Positions 29,038 to 38,900 of a stretch of 64,000 nt of DNA are shown in pieces (the stretch's first letter is position 1; every line of letters starts with the position of its first letter). The stretch lies in NCBI RefSeq assembly GCF_034008635.1, contig NZ_CP125378.1, forward strand, positions 5,146,501 to 5,210,500, in the 5' to 3' direction. Source of the stretch: Pseudomonas sp. P8_229. Lineage in GTDB: Bacteria > Pseudomonadota > Gammaproteobacteria > Pseudomonadales > Pseudomonadaceae. Both the position numbers and the translations under genes were made by a program. The notes beneath the pieces are model-generated. The model saw only the letters and a list, made by a program, of their open reading frames with translations, was not told where the DNA came from and searched no databases.

Positions 29038-29211
29038 ATGAACTACCTGATTTCGCTGGCCATCGGTCTGGGTGTCGGCCTGCTCTATGGTGCGCTGCAT
29101 TTTCGTTCGCCGGCGCCACCGGCCATCGCCCTGGTGGGGTTGCTCGGCATGCTCGCCGGTGAGCAGTTGTGGCCGCTGGGGCGGCAACTGGTCGCTGGCT
29201 GGTTCTCGTGA
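29038..29211 (+). CDS. XapX-domain (DUF1427-like) small membrane protein
   Basis: This 57-residue protein is almost entirely two membrane helices: LISLAIGLGVGLLYGALHF and PAIALVGLLGMLAGEQLW, separated by RSPAPP. That pattern, two short helices joined by an RxPAPPxxxLVG loop, is the XapX domain. GGAG lies eight bases before ATG 29038. The stop is 31 bases before the oxidoreductase start, so the two genes are likely cotranscribed. XapX proteins commonly lie beside oxidoreductases or hydrolases under AraC- or LysR-type control; their function is not known. Confidence 0.85.
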   Translation: MNYLISLAIGLGVGLLYGALHFRSPAPPAIALVGLLGMLAGEQLWPLGRQLVAGWFS

Positions 29212-29242
29212 ACTTTCCTTTCTCCCTTCGGTGGATGTCCTC

Positions 29243-30199
29243 ATGAAAGCACTGCAATTCGATAAAACCGGCGACCTGTCCTCCCTGCGTTTGGTCGACG
29301 TAGCCACTCCGGTGCCCGGCGCTGACGACGTGCTGGTCGAGATCAAGGCGGCCGGTTTGAACCCCAGCGACGTGAAGAACGTGCTTGGGCGTTTCCCCTA
29401 CACCACATTGCCGCGGATTCCCGGGCGCGATTTTTCTGGCGTAGTGGTTGCCGGGCCGCAAGCCTTGATCGGTCAGGAGGTGTGGGGCACCGGGCGTGAG
29501 CTGGGCTTTTTCGCCGATGGCTCGCACGCGCAGTTCGTCAAACTGCCGGCCAATGGCGTAGCGCACAAACCGTCGCACCTGAGTTTCGCCCAGGCTGCCA
29601 GCCTCGGCGTGCCGTACACCACGGCGTGGGATGCGCTGGAACGCAGCCTGGTCAGCGCGCAAACCCGGCTGCTGGTGATCGGCGGCGGTGCGGTGGCGAC
29701 GGCGGCGTTAGCGCTGGCCAAGGTTCGTGGTGCGCAGATAATGGCAGCGGCGCGGCGGTCGGAGCAGGTCAAGGACTTGCAGGCGCAGGGCTTCCGGACG
29801 GTTCAGCTGGATAAGCCCGAAGACCTCGGCGCGCAGGTCAACGCGGTGTACAGCGGTGGTGCCGATGTGATCTTCGACACCACCGGTTTCTGGCTGCCGG
29901 CCTCAGTGGCGGCATTGGCACCGTTCGGGCGTATCGCGATCATCGCCGCTCCGGTCGACGGCCATGTGCAGTTGCCAGCGTTGGCGCTGTACCGCAAGGG
30001 CGGTTCGGTGGTCGGGATCAATTCGCTGCTGTATGGCGTGCAGGCCTGCGCGGCGATGCTCGAGCAGTTCGGACGGTTCTTCGATGAGGATCGGCTGCCA
30101 TTGCCGCAAGGTTTGGTGGAGGTGCCGCTGGCGGAAGGGTTGCAGCGCTATGCAGAGATGAATCAGGGCAGTGGCGACAAAACTATCCTTATCCCTTAA
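29243..30199 (+). CDS. Zinc-independent MDR oxidoreductase (quinone-oxidoreductase-like)
   Basis: The 318-residue enzyme belongs to the medium-chain dehydrogenase/reductase superfamily. Its N-terminal GroES-like domain shows AAGLNPSDVKNVLG and PRIPGRDFSGVV, lacking the catalytic zinc cysteine. A Rossmann fold follows (LLVIGGGAVATAALALAK) for NAD(P)H binding, then VIFDTTGFWLPAS. It most resembles quinone or enone reductases that reduce alkenals and quinones with NADPH. ATG 29243 begins MKALQFDKTG. Its neighbours, an AraC regulator and an XapX protein, suggest inducible detoxification of reactive compounds; that is inference. Confidence 0.88.
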   Translation: MKALQFDKTGDLSSLRLVDVATPVPGADDVLVEIKAAGLNPSDVKNVLGRFPYTTLPRIPGRDFSGVVVAGPQALIGQEVWGTGRELGFFADGSHAQFVKLPANGVAHKPSHLSFAQAASLGVPYTTAWDALERSLVSAQTRLLVIGGGAVATAALALAKVRGAQIMAAARRSEQVKDLQAQGFRTVQLDKPEDLGAQVNAVYSGGADVIFDTTGFWLPASVAALAPFGRIAIIAAPVDGHVQLPALALYRKGGSVVGINSLLYGVQACAAMLEQFGRFFDEDRLPLPQGLVEVPLAEGLQRYAEMNQGSGDKTILIP

Positions 30200-30213
30200 C
30201 GCCACAAAACAAC

Positions 30214-30436
30214 TGTGGGAGCGAGCCTGCTCGCCAAAGCAGCTCGCCATTCAACCAAAGACTGCCTGACCCACCGCCTTCGGGAGCAAGCCCCCTGCCA
30301 CATTTGAAATGCATGCCCCTGTGGGAGCGGGTTTGCTCGCGAAAGCGGTATTTCATTCAACCAAAAACTGCCTGCCCCACCGCCTTCGGGAGCAAGCCCC
30401 CTGCCACAGTTAGAACGCAAGCCCGCGCCCACATTT
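30214..30436. repeat. Two diverged REPINs in tandem plus a half-arm
   Basis: REPINs at 30214-30301 and 30321-30407 share an unusual spacer (TTCAACCAAAAACTGCCTG type) and right arms changed to CGGGAGCAAGCCCCCTGCCA, followed by a decayed half-arm (GCAAGCCCGCGCCCAC). The shared changes show that one was copied from the other. Confidence 0.82.
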
Positions 30437-30451
30437 TTTGCTGCACAGGCT

Positions 30452-31474
30452 TCAGGATTGCGGGACGCCGTTCTCCCACGCCGACCAGTTTTTCAGGATG
30501 TCCTGCACCAGCGGATTACCCGTGCGATAGAGATTCTCCAGCGCCGGCACGAAGCCGCCTTGATCGGCGTATTTGAGCAGGTTATCGACTTCGCTGCCGC
30601 CCGGAGCAGGGCGGTCGAAGTCGGAGCCAGCACGCACTACCGCCAGCCGTTGCACGTCCACCAGGCCTTCACGACTGGCGCGCAACAAGGCCTCGTAGGT
30701 GGAGTTGTCTTCCTGTTGCGTGGTGCAGTATTCGCCCTTGTTGTCGGTCAGCAGTTTGGTCCAGACCTCGGCGCGTTCGCTCAGGCGTGTGCCGGAGAAC
30801 CAGGTGTTGCCGGCCAGCGTGTCACAACGGGTGACGACTGGCGGCTGATTGGCCGGGGCTGACGGGTACTTCAGGCGCCACGCGGCGGATTCCTTGCTTT
30901 CGCTCAGCTCGATCTGGTGGCTCAGGGCGAAGGCTTTTGCCTGCAATTTCGGGTTGAGTTCGAAGACTTCGGTCTTGTAGTCCAGCGGCGGTTTTTCATT
31001 CGGGCCCTTGGTGTTGATACCCAGGTAACCGGTCGGCCAGCTCGACGGTGCGTCGCGCGAATCCAGCTCCCATTGCGTACCGAATTCCACCAGGTAATGT
31101 GCCCACGCGGCGGTGCCGATGGTTCCGTGCTTCGGGCTGATGCCGGCGATCCCGGCGATCAGGAAGTAACTTTTGCGCAGATCGAATTTCGGCGACAGGG
31201 CCAAGGCCAGCGTCGAGGCTGCGGCGTTGGTCTGGCCCATGCCGGTGGTCAGCAGGCACACCTGCTGGGTGTTGCAGCGGATGGTCGGGTATTCGGCGGA
31301 CAGGCCCGGCACGCGGATTTCCTGCTTGAGCTCCAGGCGTTCGATCCAGTTTTGTGCCTCGGGGGCGAACATGGTGATCAGCAGCACTTTCGGCTGGATC
31401 GGCGCTTCAGCCGCCCACGTGGTGGAAGAGAGCAGGGCCGCAGCGGCCAGGGTCCGACGCGTCATTGCTTGCAT
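30452..31474 (-). CDS. Purine nucleoside permease (NUP) family protein, exported
   Basis: This 340-residue protein begins with a signal peptide (RRTLAAAALLSSTTWA-AE) and continues with an alpha/beta domain. VLLITMFAPEAQNWIERL and LTTGMGQTNAAASTLALAL match the NUP family, named for a fungal nucleoside transport protein. Distant similarity of that family to nucleoside phosphorylases suggests a periplasmic nucleoside-binding or nucleosidase role; no transmembrane bundle is visible. AGGAG stands about six bases before ATG 31474. It is 15 bases downstream of a Tsx-like porin gene, so the operon likely handles nucleosides. Confidence 0.88.
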   Translation of the reverse strand: MQAMTRRTLAAAALLSSTTWAAEAPIQPKVLLITMFAPEAQNWIERLELKQEIRVPGLSAEYPTIRCNTQQVCLLTTGMGQTNAAASTLALALSPKFDLRKSYFLIAGIAGISPKHGTIGTAAWAHYLVEFGTQWELDSRDAPSSWPTGYLGINTKGPNEKPPLDYKTEVFELNPKLQAKAFALSHQIELSESKESAAWRLKYPSAPANQPPVVTRCDTLAGNTWFSGTRLSERAEVWTKLLTDNKGEYCTTQQEDNSTYEALLRASREGLVDVQRLAVVRAGSDFDRPAPGGSEVDNLLKYADQGGFVPALENLYRTGNPLVQDILKNWSAWENGVPQS

Positions 31475-31489
31475 GAGAATCTCCTGAAT

Positions 31490-32449
31490 TCAGAACTGGT
31501 AGCCGATGCCGGCGTAGTAACCCCAACCGTTGGAGCGCGCGCGGAAATTGCCGTCGCCAAAGTTCAGCTCACTGCCATCCTCCCAGTTGCCGCCGTTGTG
31601 GAAATAACGGCCGACCAGGGTGAAGCGCAAGTGGGTGAACGAGTACAGCAGCACGTTGGTCGCCACCGTGGCGTTGGCGGTACGCGCCGGGTTGTCCTTG
31701 TGCAGGTCCGAGCCGAAATCGAAGTTGGTGAAGCCGATGTAGGTCAGCGACGCGCCGTTGCTGAACTTGTCGATGGGCACGATGTACTTGAGCTGCGCGC
31801 GGTAGCCGTCCCACGAGTATTCATTGCTCGCACCGTAGTTTTCCCACTGGTAGCGCCCGTACAGGTTGGCCGACAGGTTGACCCGCGAGTGGGTGTCGAT
31901 GTCGGTGCCCAAACCGCTGTACAGGGTGTTGGCGCGGTTCTCCTTGCGGCTGCCGTGATCGTAGATCCAGTCGAACGCCACGTACCATTCCTTGAACGGG
32001 CCGATGGCCAGGCTGCGGCCGGCGAGGTAGTCGATGGAGATCCGTGGTTCGTGCTCCATGAACACCGGTGAGCCGTGGTCCCACACGCCTTTGTCGTGGC
32101 TGTTGCCGATGTTGAAAATCTTCGGAATGTCGACGTAGCCGTACAGCTCGAACGGGCCCTTGCGCCCGAAGTACTCGTATTCCAGATAGATATCGTCGGC
32201 CGGTTGCGGGCCGAAGCTGATGTCCTTGCTGCCGATCAGCGTCAGGTCCTGGTTGTACCAGTCCGACAGATAGGCGCCTTGTTTCGGCGGGCTGGCTTCG
32301 GGGCTGAGGCTCTCGCCCTGGGCGGATTCTTCGGGCGCGGCCGGTTGCGCCAGCGCGCTGTGGCTGAGAACTCCGGTAACGCCGGTCAGTAGCAAGGAAA
32401 CAGCAAACGTGCGCGCAAATGGGGCACGAAGAAGGGAAGCGGCGTGCAT
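31490..32449 (-). CDS. Nucleoside-specific outer-membrane porin, Tsx/OmpK-like
   Basis: The 319-residue protein has a signal peptide ending at SALAQP, a Pro/Ser/Glu-rich linker, and a beta-barrel. The barrel begins with WYNQDLTLIGSKDISFG, followed by EYEYFGRKGPFELYGYVDIP, and ends GWGYYAGIGYQF with the terminal Phe needed for barrel insertion. These features match the Tsx-type channel family that admits nucleosides. It is the first gene of the pair with the NUP protein; outer-membrane entry followed by periplasmic handling of purine nucleosides is the natural reading. Confidence 0.88.
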   Translation of the reverse strand: MHAASLLRAPFARTFAVSLLLTGVTGVLSHSALAQPAAPEESAQGESLSPEASPPKQGAYLSDWYNQDLTLIGSKDISFGPQPADDIYLEYEYFGRKGPFELYGYVDIPKIFNIGNSHDKGVWDHGSPVFMEHEPRISIDYLAGRSLAIGPFKEWYVAFDWIYDHGSRKENRANTLYSGLGTDIDTHSRVNLSANLYGRYQWENYGASNEYSWDGYRAQLKYIVPIDKFSNGASLTYIGFTNFDFGSDLHKDNPARTANATVATNVLLYSFTHLRFTLVGRYFHNGGNWEDGSELNFGDGNFRARSNGWGYYAGIGYQF

Positions 32450-32581
32450 TCAAAGTCCTTTTTTGCAGATCGAGGCCCGGGTTCTGCGGGTCTGTACGGT
32501 TTTGTTACGAAAAAGCCGTTATAGGCAGGTCGCAAACGTTTGCACAAGGCGTACCAGTTTTCCATGTACACCTATTTCACT

Positions 32582-32668
32582 GTGGGAGCGGGCTTGTTCG
32601 CGACGGCGTCGGGTCAACTGACACATCTTTCATAGATACACCGCTTTCGCGAGCAAGCCCGCTCCCAC
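32582..32668. repeat. REPIN, G-rich arm class
   Basis: Inverted arms with GTGGGAGCGGGCTTGTTCG and GTGGGAGCGGGCTTGCTCG. It lies in the 452-base divergent gap between the porin and the giant autotransporter; the remainder (32669-32901) holds the long leader of the autotransporter. Confidence 0.85.
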
Positions 32669-32814
32669 AGGGGGGGCATCATGAGGTCAAAATTCTGTGT
32701 TTGCTGGCCGAAACCCCTGTTCTAGACGGGCCTAGTCTTAAAGTATTAACACCATTTAATCCGTGCTCCATGTCGGGGCGTCTACTAGCTTGTCCACCAT
32801 GACGCGGTTTTGTG

Positions 32815-32898
32815 ATGACCGTCGCAGTCTTGATTCGCGTGTGGAATAAGCCCGGTTTGCACGCCTTCAAGGAAGAGTTTGGCCACGACAAGGAGTAG
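32815..32898 (+). CDS. Possible 27-codon leader ORF in frame with the autotransporter
   Basis: ATG 32815 opens a 27-codon frame (MTVAVLIRVWNKPG at the start, EEFGHDKE at the end) that closes with TAG at 32896-32898, three bases before the GTG start of the autotransporter and in the same frame. AGGAG for the autotransporter lies inside its last codons. It could be a coupled leader peptide or a former N-terminal extension cut off by one stop codon. Only its position and frame support it; no strong ribosome-binding sequence precedes it. Confidence 0.3.
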   Translation: MTVAVLIRVWNKPGLHAFKEEFGHDKE

Positions 32899-32901
32899 CC
32901 C

Positions 32902-35900
32902 GTGGAAGCAAGGTTTGGTGTCGCCCTCGTTTCGCGTTTTTCCCCTCTTTCCCTTGCTGTGCACTTGAGCGTTGCCGGACTGTTGTTTGGCGGCGTCAGC
33001 GCACCTGCACTGGCCACGTGCTCCACGGCCGGTTCCACGGTGACCTGTACCGGTGTGCCGAGTCTGCCGCTGTTTCTCAATAATTTTTCCAGCGCCACCA
33101 GCGGCCTGACGGTCAACGTCAACTCCGGCGCGCAGATGAACGCGACCCTCGGCGGCCACGTGATGGACCTGACCGGGGTGAACATCAGCCTGAACAACTC
33201 CGGCACCCTCGACCCGGCGCTGCTGGGACTGGTCTCGGTGCTGAGCGGCGGTGCCTTCATCGGCACCGGCGCAACGAGTACCGTCAGCGTGCTCAACAAT
33301 GCCAGCGGGATCATTCGTGGCACCGGCATGCTGCTCGGGCTCAACCTGACCAGCGTTGACGGCCTGGGTATTGCGGTGAACAACGCGGCGGCCGGCACCA
33401 CCAGCATCACCAACAACGGCACCATCACCTCGACCGGCCTCTCGGTCGGCGGCATCACCCTGGCCGATACTCCGGTGGTCGGCGTCTACGGCGGCTCGCA
33501 AGTCAACATGACCAACAGCAGCACCGGCGTCATCAACGGCCGGATCGCGTTCGAGACGTCGGCGGCGGGCAACACCTTCACCAACGCCGGCGCGATCACC
33601 GGTGGCGTGTCGATGGGTGCGAGCAGTACCAACACCTTCACCGCGGTGACCGGTTCTTCGGTGCAGGTCGGTGACGGCGTGCAGATCAGCGTCGGCCTCG
33701 GCGGCTTGATCGGCATCAACCTGACTTTCGCCCCGACCGGCACCGTCGACGGCGGCGCGGGCGGCACCAACAGCCTGATCCTGCAGAACCCGATCGGGGT
33801 CGGTGGTGGCACTACGGGGGTCGGCACGGCGTCCAGCGCGACCTACGTCAACTTCAACAACCTGACCATCAACAGCGGCACCTGGACCTTGCAGGGGCCA
33901 TTGGTCAGCGGCGCGACCACGCTCAATGGCGGTGTCGCCCAGTTCAACAACAACGCCACGTTCGGCAGCGGTGTCCTCACCTCCAACGGCGGGATTCTGC
34001 AAGCCAGCAACGCCGGGTTGAACATCAGCAACCTGATTTCCCTCGGTGCCGGTGGCGTGACCGTGCAAGGTACCAACGCCACCACCCTGAGCGGGGTCAT
34101 TTCCGGCAGCGGTGGCCTGACCAAGGTCGGTTCCGGACAACTCAACCTCAGCGCCGCCAACACCTACCTGGGCAACACCACGCTCAACGGCGGCACCGTG
34201 CAATTGGGCAACAACCTGGCGCTGAGCACCGGTACCCTCAACGTCACCGGCGCGACAACCTTGAGCGCGCCCGGCACGATCAGCCTGAACAATGCCATCA
34301 GCCTCGGCGGCACACTGACGGCTGGCGGCACGGGCGCGCTGACCCTCGGCGGCTTGATCACCGGCAGCAGTGGCCTGACCAAGAACGGCAGCGGCAGCCT
34401 GACCCTCAGCGGCGCCAACAGCGGTTACACCGGCACCACCACCCTGAGTGCCGGCAGCCTGTTGGTGACCAACAACAACTCGCTGGGCAGCGGCGCGCTG
34501 AACACCGCCGTCGGCACCAGCCTCGACAGCACGGCCAACGTCTCGCTGGCCAATAACATCGCAATGACCGGCGCACTCAACGTGCTCGGCAGCAATGCCC
34601 TGACCCTGGGCGGCGTGTTGTCCGGCACTGGCGGGATTACCAAATCCGGCAGCGCCAGCCTGACCCTGAGCGGCAACAACACCAACGCTGGCAACACGAT
34701 CCTCAATGGCGGCAGCCTGTTCGTCGGCAGCAACACCGCGCTGGGGACTGGCGCGTTGAGCGCGGCGGCCGGTACCACACTGGATGCAACCACGGCGGTG
34801 ACCCTGGCCAATGCCATCGGGCTGGCGGCGGATCTGACCCTCGGCGGTACCCAGGCATTGGGCCTGAGCGGGGTCGTCAGCGGCGCTGGCAACCTGATCA
34901 AGAACGGCAGCGCGAGCCTGAGCCTCAGCGGTAACAACACCTTCGCCGGCGGCACCTCGCTCAACGCCGGTACGCTGATTGTCGGCTCCAACACCGCGCT
35001 GGGCACCGGCGCCTTGACCACTGCGGCAGGCACCACCCTCGACGCCAGCACTGCGGTGTCGCTGACCAACGGGCTGTCCCTCGGCGGCAACCTGAACATC
35101 GGCGGCAGCGCCAACCTGACCCTCGGCGGCGTTGTCAGCGGCAGTGGCGGGCTGACCAAGAACGGTGCGGCCAACCTGATTCTCAATGGCGCCAACACCT
35201 TCCTCGGCGCCATCGCGCTGAACGCTGGCACCATCACCGCGGGCGCGAATGCGGCGCTCGGCAGCGGCACCATCACCGTTGGCGGCGTGGCGACCCTCGA
35301 CAGCAATGCCGCGGTGACCCTGAATAACGACATCATCCTCAATAACAGTCTGGGGATTGGCGGCAGCAACGCGCTGACCCTCGGCGGGGTGATCAGCGGC
35401 ACCAGCCAACTGGTGAAAAACGGCAACGCCAATCTCACGCTCAACGGCAGCAACACCTACAGCGGCGGCACCACGCTGAATGCCGGCAGCCTGACCATGG
35501 GCAACGGCGCCGCACTGGGCACCGGCGACTTGTCGGTGGAAGGCGCGGGCACGCTCAACAGCAGCTCGGCCGTGAGCCTGAACAACAACGTGATTCTCAA
35601 TGCCAACCTCACCGTTGGCGGCGCCAATGCGCTGACCCTCGGCGGCGTGATCAGTGGCGTCAACGGCCTGGTCAAGACCGGCGCGTCGAGCCTGACTCTG
35701 AACGGCAATAACACTTACACCGGTACCACGGCGCTGACGGCTGGTTCGTTGATCGTTGGCTCCAACACCGCGCTGGGGACTGGCGCCCTGAACGCCTCGA
35801 ACGGCACCACGCTGGATGCCGGTGCAGCCGCGACACTGGCCAACAACGTCAACCTCGGCGGCACCCTGACCGTCGGCGGCACGAATGCGCTGACCCTCGG

Positions 35901-38900
35901 CGGCGTGGTCGCCGGCATTGGTGGCCTGATCAAGAACGGTGCCGCCGACCTGACCCTCAACGGCGCCAACAGCTATTTCGGCAACACCGCACTGAACACC
36001 GGCAAATTGATCGTCGGCAGCAACACCGCGCTGGGCGCCGGTACGCTGAACGCGGCGGCCAACACTACGCTGGACGCCAACACGGCGGTCAGCCTGAACA
36101 ACGCGGTGGGCCTGGCCGGGGCGCTGAACGTCGGCGGCACGGCGGACCTGACCCTGAGCGGTCTGGTCAGCGGCGCTGGCAGCCTGGTGAAAAACGGCAC
36201 GGCCAATCTGATTCTCAACGCGGCCAACAACTACCTCGGTGGCACCACGCTGAACGCCGGCACCCTGACCGTCGGCAACAGTCTGGCACTGGGTAACGGA
36301 GCGCTGACCGTTGGCGGAGCAGCCACGCTGGACAGTAACTCGCCACTGGTGAACCTCGGCAATGCGCTGACCCTTAATGCCGCACTCACCGTCGGCGGCA
36401 CGCAGGACCTTGCGCTTGGCAATGTGGTCAGTGGCGCTGGCAGCCTGATCAAAAACGGCGCGGCCAATTTGTCTCTCAACGCCAACAACACGTTCAGCGG
36501 CGGCACTACCCTCAATGCCGGTACGCTGACCCTGGGCAATGCCAATGGCCTTGGCAGTGGCAGCTTGATCGTCGGCGGCGCGGCGACGCTGGATAACAGC
36601 GCCTCGTTCGGCATCGGTAACGCGATTACGCTGAATGCCGGGCTGACCGTCGCAGGCAACAACGACCTGAGCCTCAACGGCATCATCGACGGCGCTGGCA
36701 GCCTGACCAAAAACGGTCTGTCGGACCTGACCCTGGCCGGTAACAACACCTTTACCGGTGCACTGAACATCGTTTCCGGCAGCGTCACCACCCTCAACAC
36801 CAATGCGCTGGGCGCGACTTCCGGCGTCAATATCAGTGCCGGTGCCGGCCTGAATCTGGGCAGCGATGCCAGCCTCGGCGCGCTGACCGGCAGCGGCAGT
36901 GTGCAATTGACCGGCAGCAACACGTTGACCGTCGGTGGCGGCAACGTCACCAGCACGTTTGACGGTGATCTCAGTGGCAGCGGCGGCCTGGTCAAAGTTG
37001 GCACCGGCACGTTGAATCTCACCGGAATCAACGGCATCACCGGCAACACCGCAATCAACGGCGGTACGGTGGACCTCAGCGGTTCGCTGGCCAGCGCGCA
37101 GCTCAACGTCAATACCGGCGGTACCCTGACCGGTACCGGCTCGGCGATCGGTGCGGTGAATATCAACAGTGGCGGCCATCTGGCGCTGTCGGCGGGCAAC
37201 ACCTTGTCGGCGAGTGTGCTGACCCTCGGTGCGGGCAGCAACGTCGATGTGGCGCTGGCGACACCGTCGACCACCTCGCTGATGAACATCGGTGGCAACC
37301 TCACGCTCAACGGTAATCTCAACGTCACTGATGCCGGTGGTTTCGGTGTCGGTGTGTATCGCCTGTTCAACTACACCGGCAGCCTGACCGACCTGGGGCT
37401 GGACGTCGCCAGCGTGCCGGTCGGTTACGCGCTGGGCGATCTGGTGGTGCAAACCGGCGTGGCCAACCAGATCAACATTCAAGTGTCAGCGCCGAACAGC
37501 AACATCCGTTACTGGGACGGCAGCCAGACCATCGCCAACGGCGTGGTCGATGGTGGCAGCGGTACCTGGAACGCGGTCGGCACCAACTGGACCGATGCCA
37601 ACGGTCTGGTCAACCAGCCATGGGCCGGTGACTTCGCGGTATTCCAGGGCGCCGCCGGCACCGTGACGGTGAATGGCACGCAACTGTTCACCGGCCTGCA
37701 GTTCGTCACCGACGGCTACAACCTGGTCAACGGTGCGGCAGGGCAACTGACGGCGGTCAACGGCACCGGCGGGACCACGGCGGTGCGGGTTGATCCGGGC
37801 GTGACCGGCACCATCGGCGTCAACATCGATGGCAGCGGCATCCTCAATAAACTCGACGCCGGCACCCTGGTGCTCAATGGCGCCAACACCTACAGCGGCG
37901 GCACGCAACTGGACGGCGGCCAGATCATTGTCGGCAGCAACACTGCGCTGGGCAGTGGTGCACTGACCGCCAACGCTGGTACACAACTGGACAGCAACAC
38001 CGCCGTGACCCTCGGCAACGCCGCCACGCTCAACGGCAACCTGACCGTGGTCGGCAGCAATGCGCTGACCCTCAACGGCGTGATCAGTGGTACCGGCGGG
38101 CTGATCAAAAATGGCGCGGCGAACCTGACCCTCGGCGGCAATAACGCCTTCCTCGGCCCGGTGGTCCTGAACGCCGGCGGGCTGATTCTGGCGTCGAACT
38201 CGGCGCTGGGCTCAGGCACGCTGAACGCAGCAGGGGGCACCACGCTGGATGCCGCCACCGCGGTTTCGCTGAACAACGCAGTCAACCTCGCCGGCAATCT
38301 TGGCATCGGCGGCACGGCGGATCTGACGCTGGCCGGCACGGTCAATGGTGCTGGCAGCCTGAGTAAAAACGGCGCGGCCAACCTGACCCTGAGCGGCAAC
38401 AACAACTTCCTCGGCGGCGTGACTCTGAACGCCGGCACCCTGACCGCAGGCAGCAACTCGGCGCTGGGCCTGGGCAACCTGACCGTGGCCGGCGCTTCGG
38501 CGCTGGACAGCAACAGTGCGCTGAGTCTGGGCAACAACGTGGTGCTCAACGCCAACCTGAGCAACACCGGCAGCAACAACCTGACCCTCGCGGGCGTGAT
38601 CAGTGGTACGGGTGGTTTGCTCAAGAACGGCGCATCGAACCTGACCCTCAACGGTATCAACACCTATACCGGTGGCACCACCCTCAACGCCGGTACGCTG
38701 ACCCTCGGCACTGGCGCCTCTGTGGGCAGCGGTGCGCTGACCGTGGCCGGGGCATCGAGCCTCGACAACAGCGCGCCGCTGGTGCTGGCGAACAACCTCA
38801 ACCTAAATGCCAACCTGAGTCTGGCCGGCAACAACAACCTGACCCTCGGCGGCGTGATTGCCGGGGCGGGCATTCTGACCAAAAACGGTCTGGCCGACGT

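Noticed and set aside
32785..37482. A 1565-codon open frame on the minus strand, opposite the autotransporter; a similar 1386-codon frame lies at 39256-43416
   Set aside because: Both are mirrors of the GC-biased, repeat-rich passenger code. The translated products are low-complexity Ala/Gly/Arg-rich strings with no signal or domain, and no promoter or ribosome-binding site was seen.
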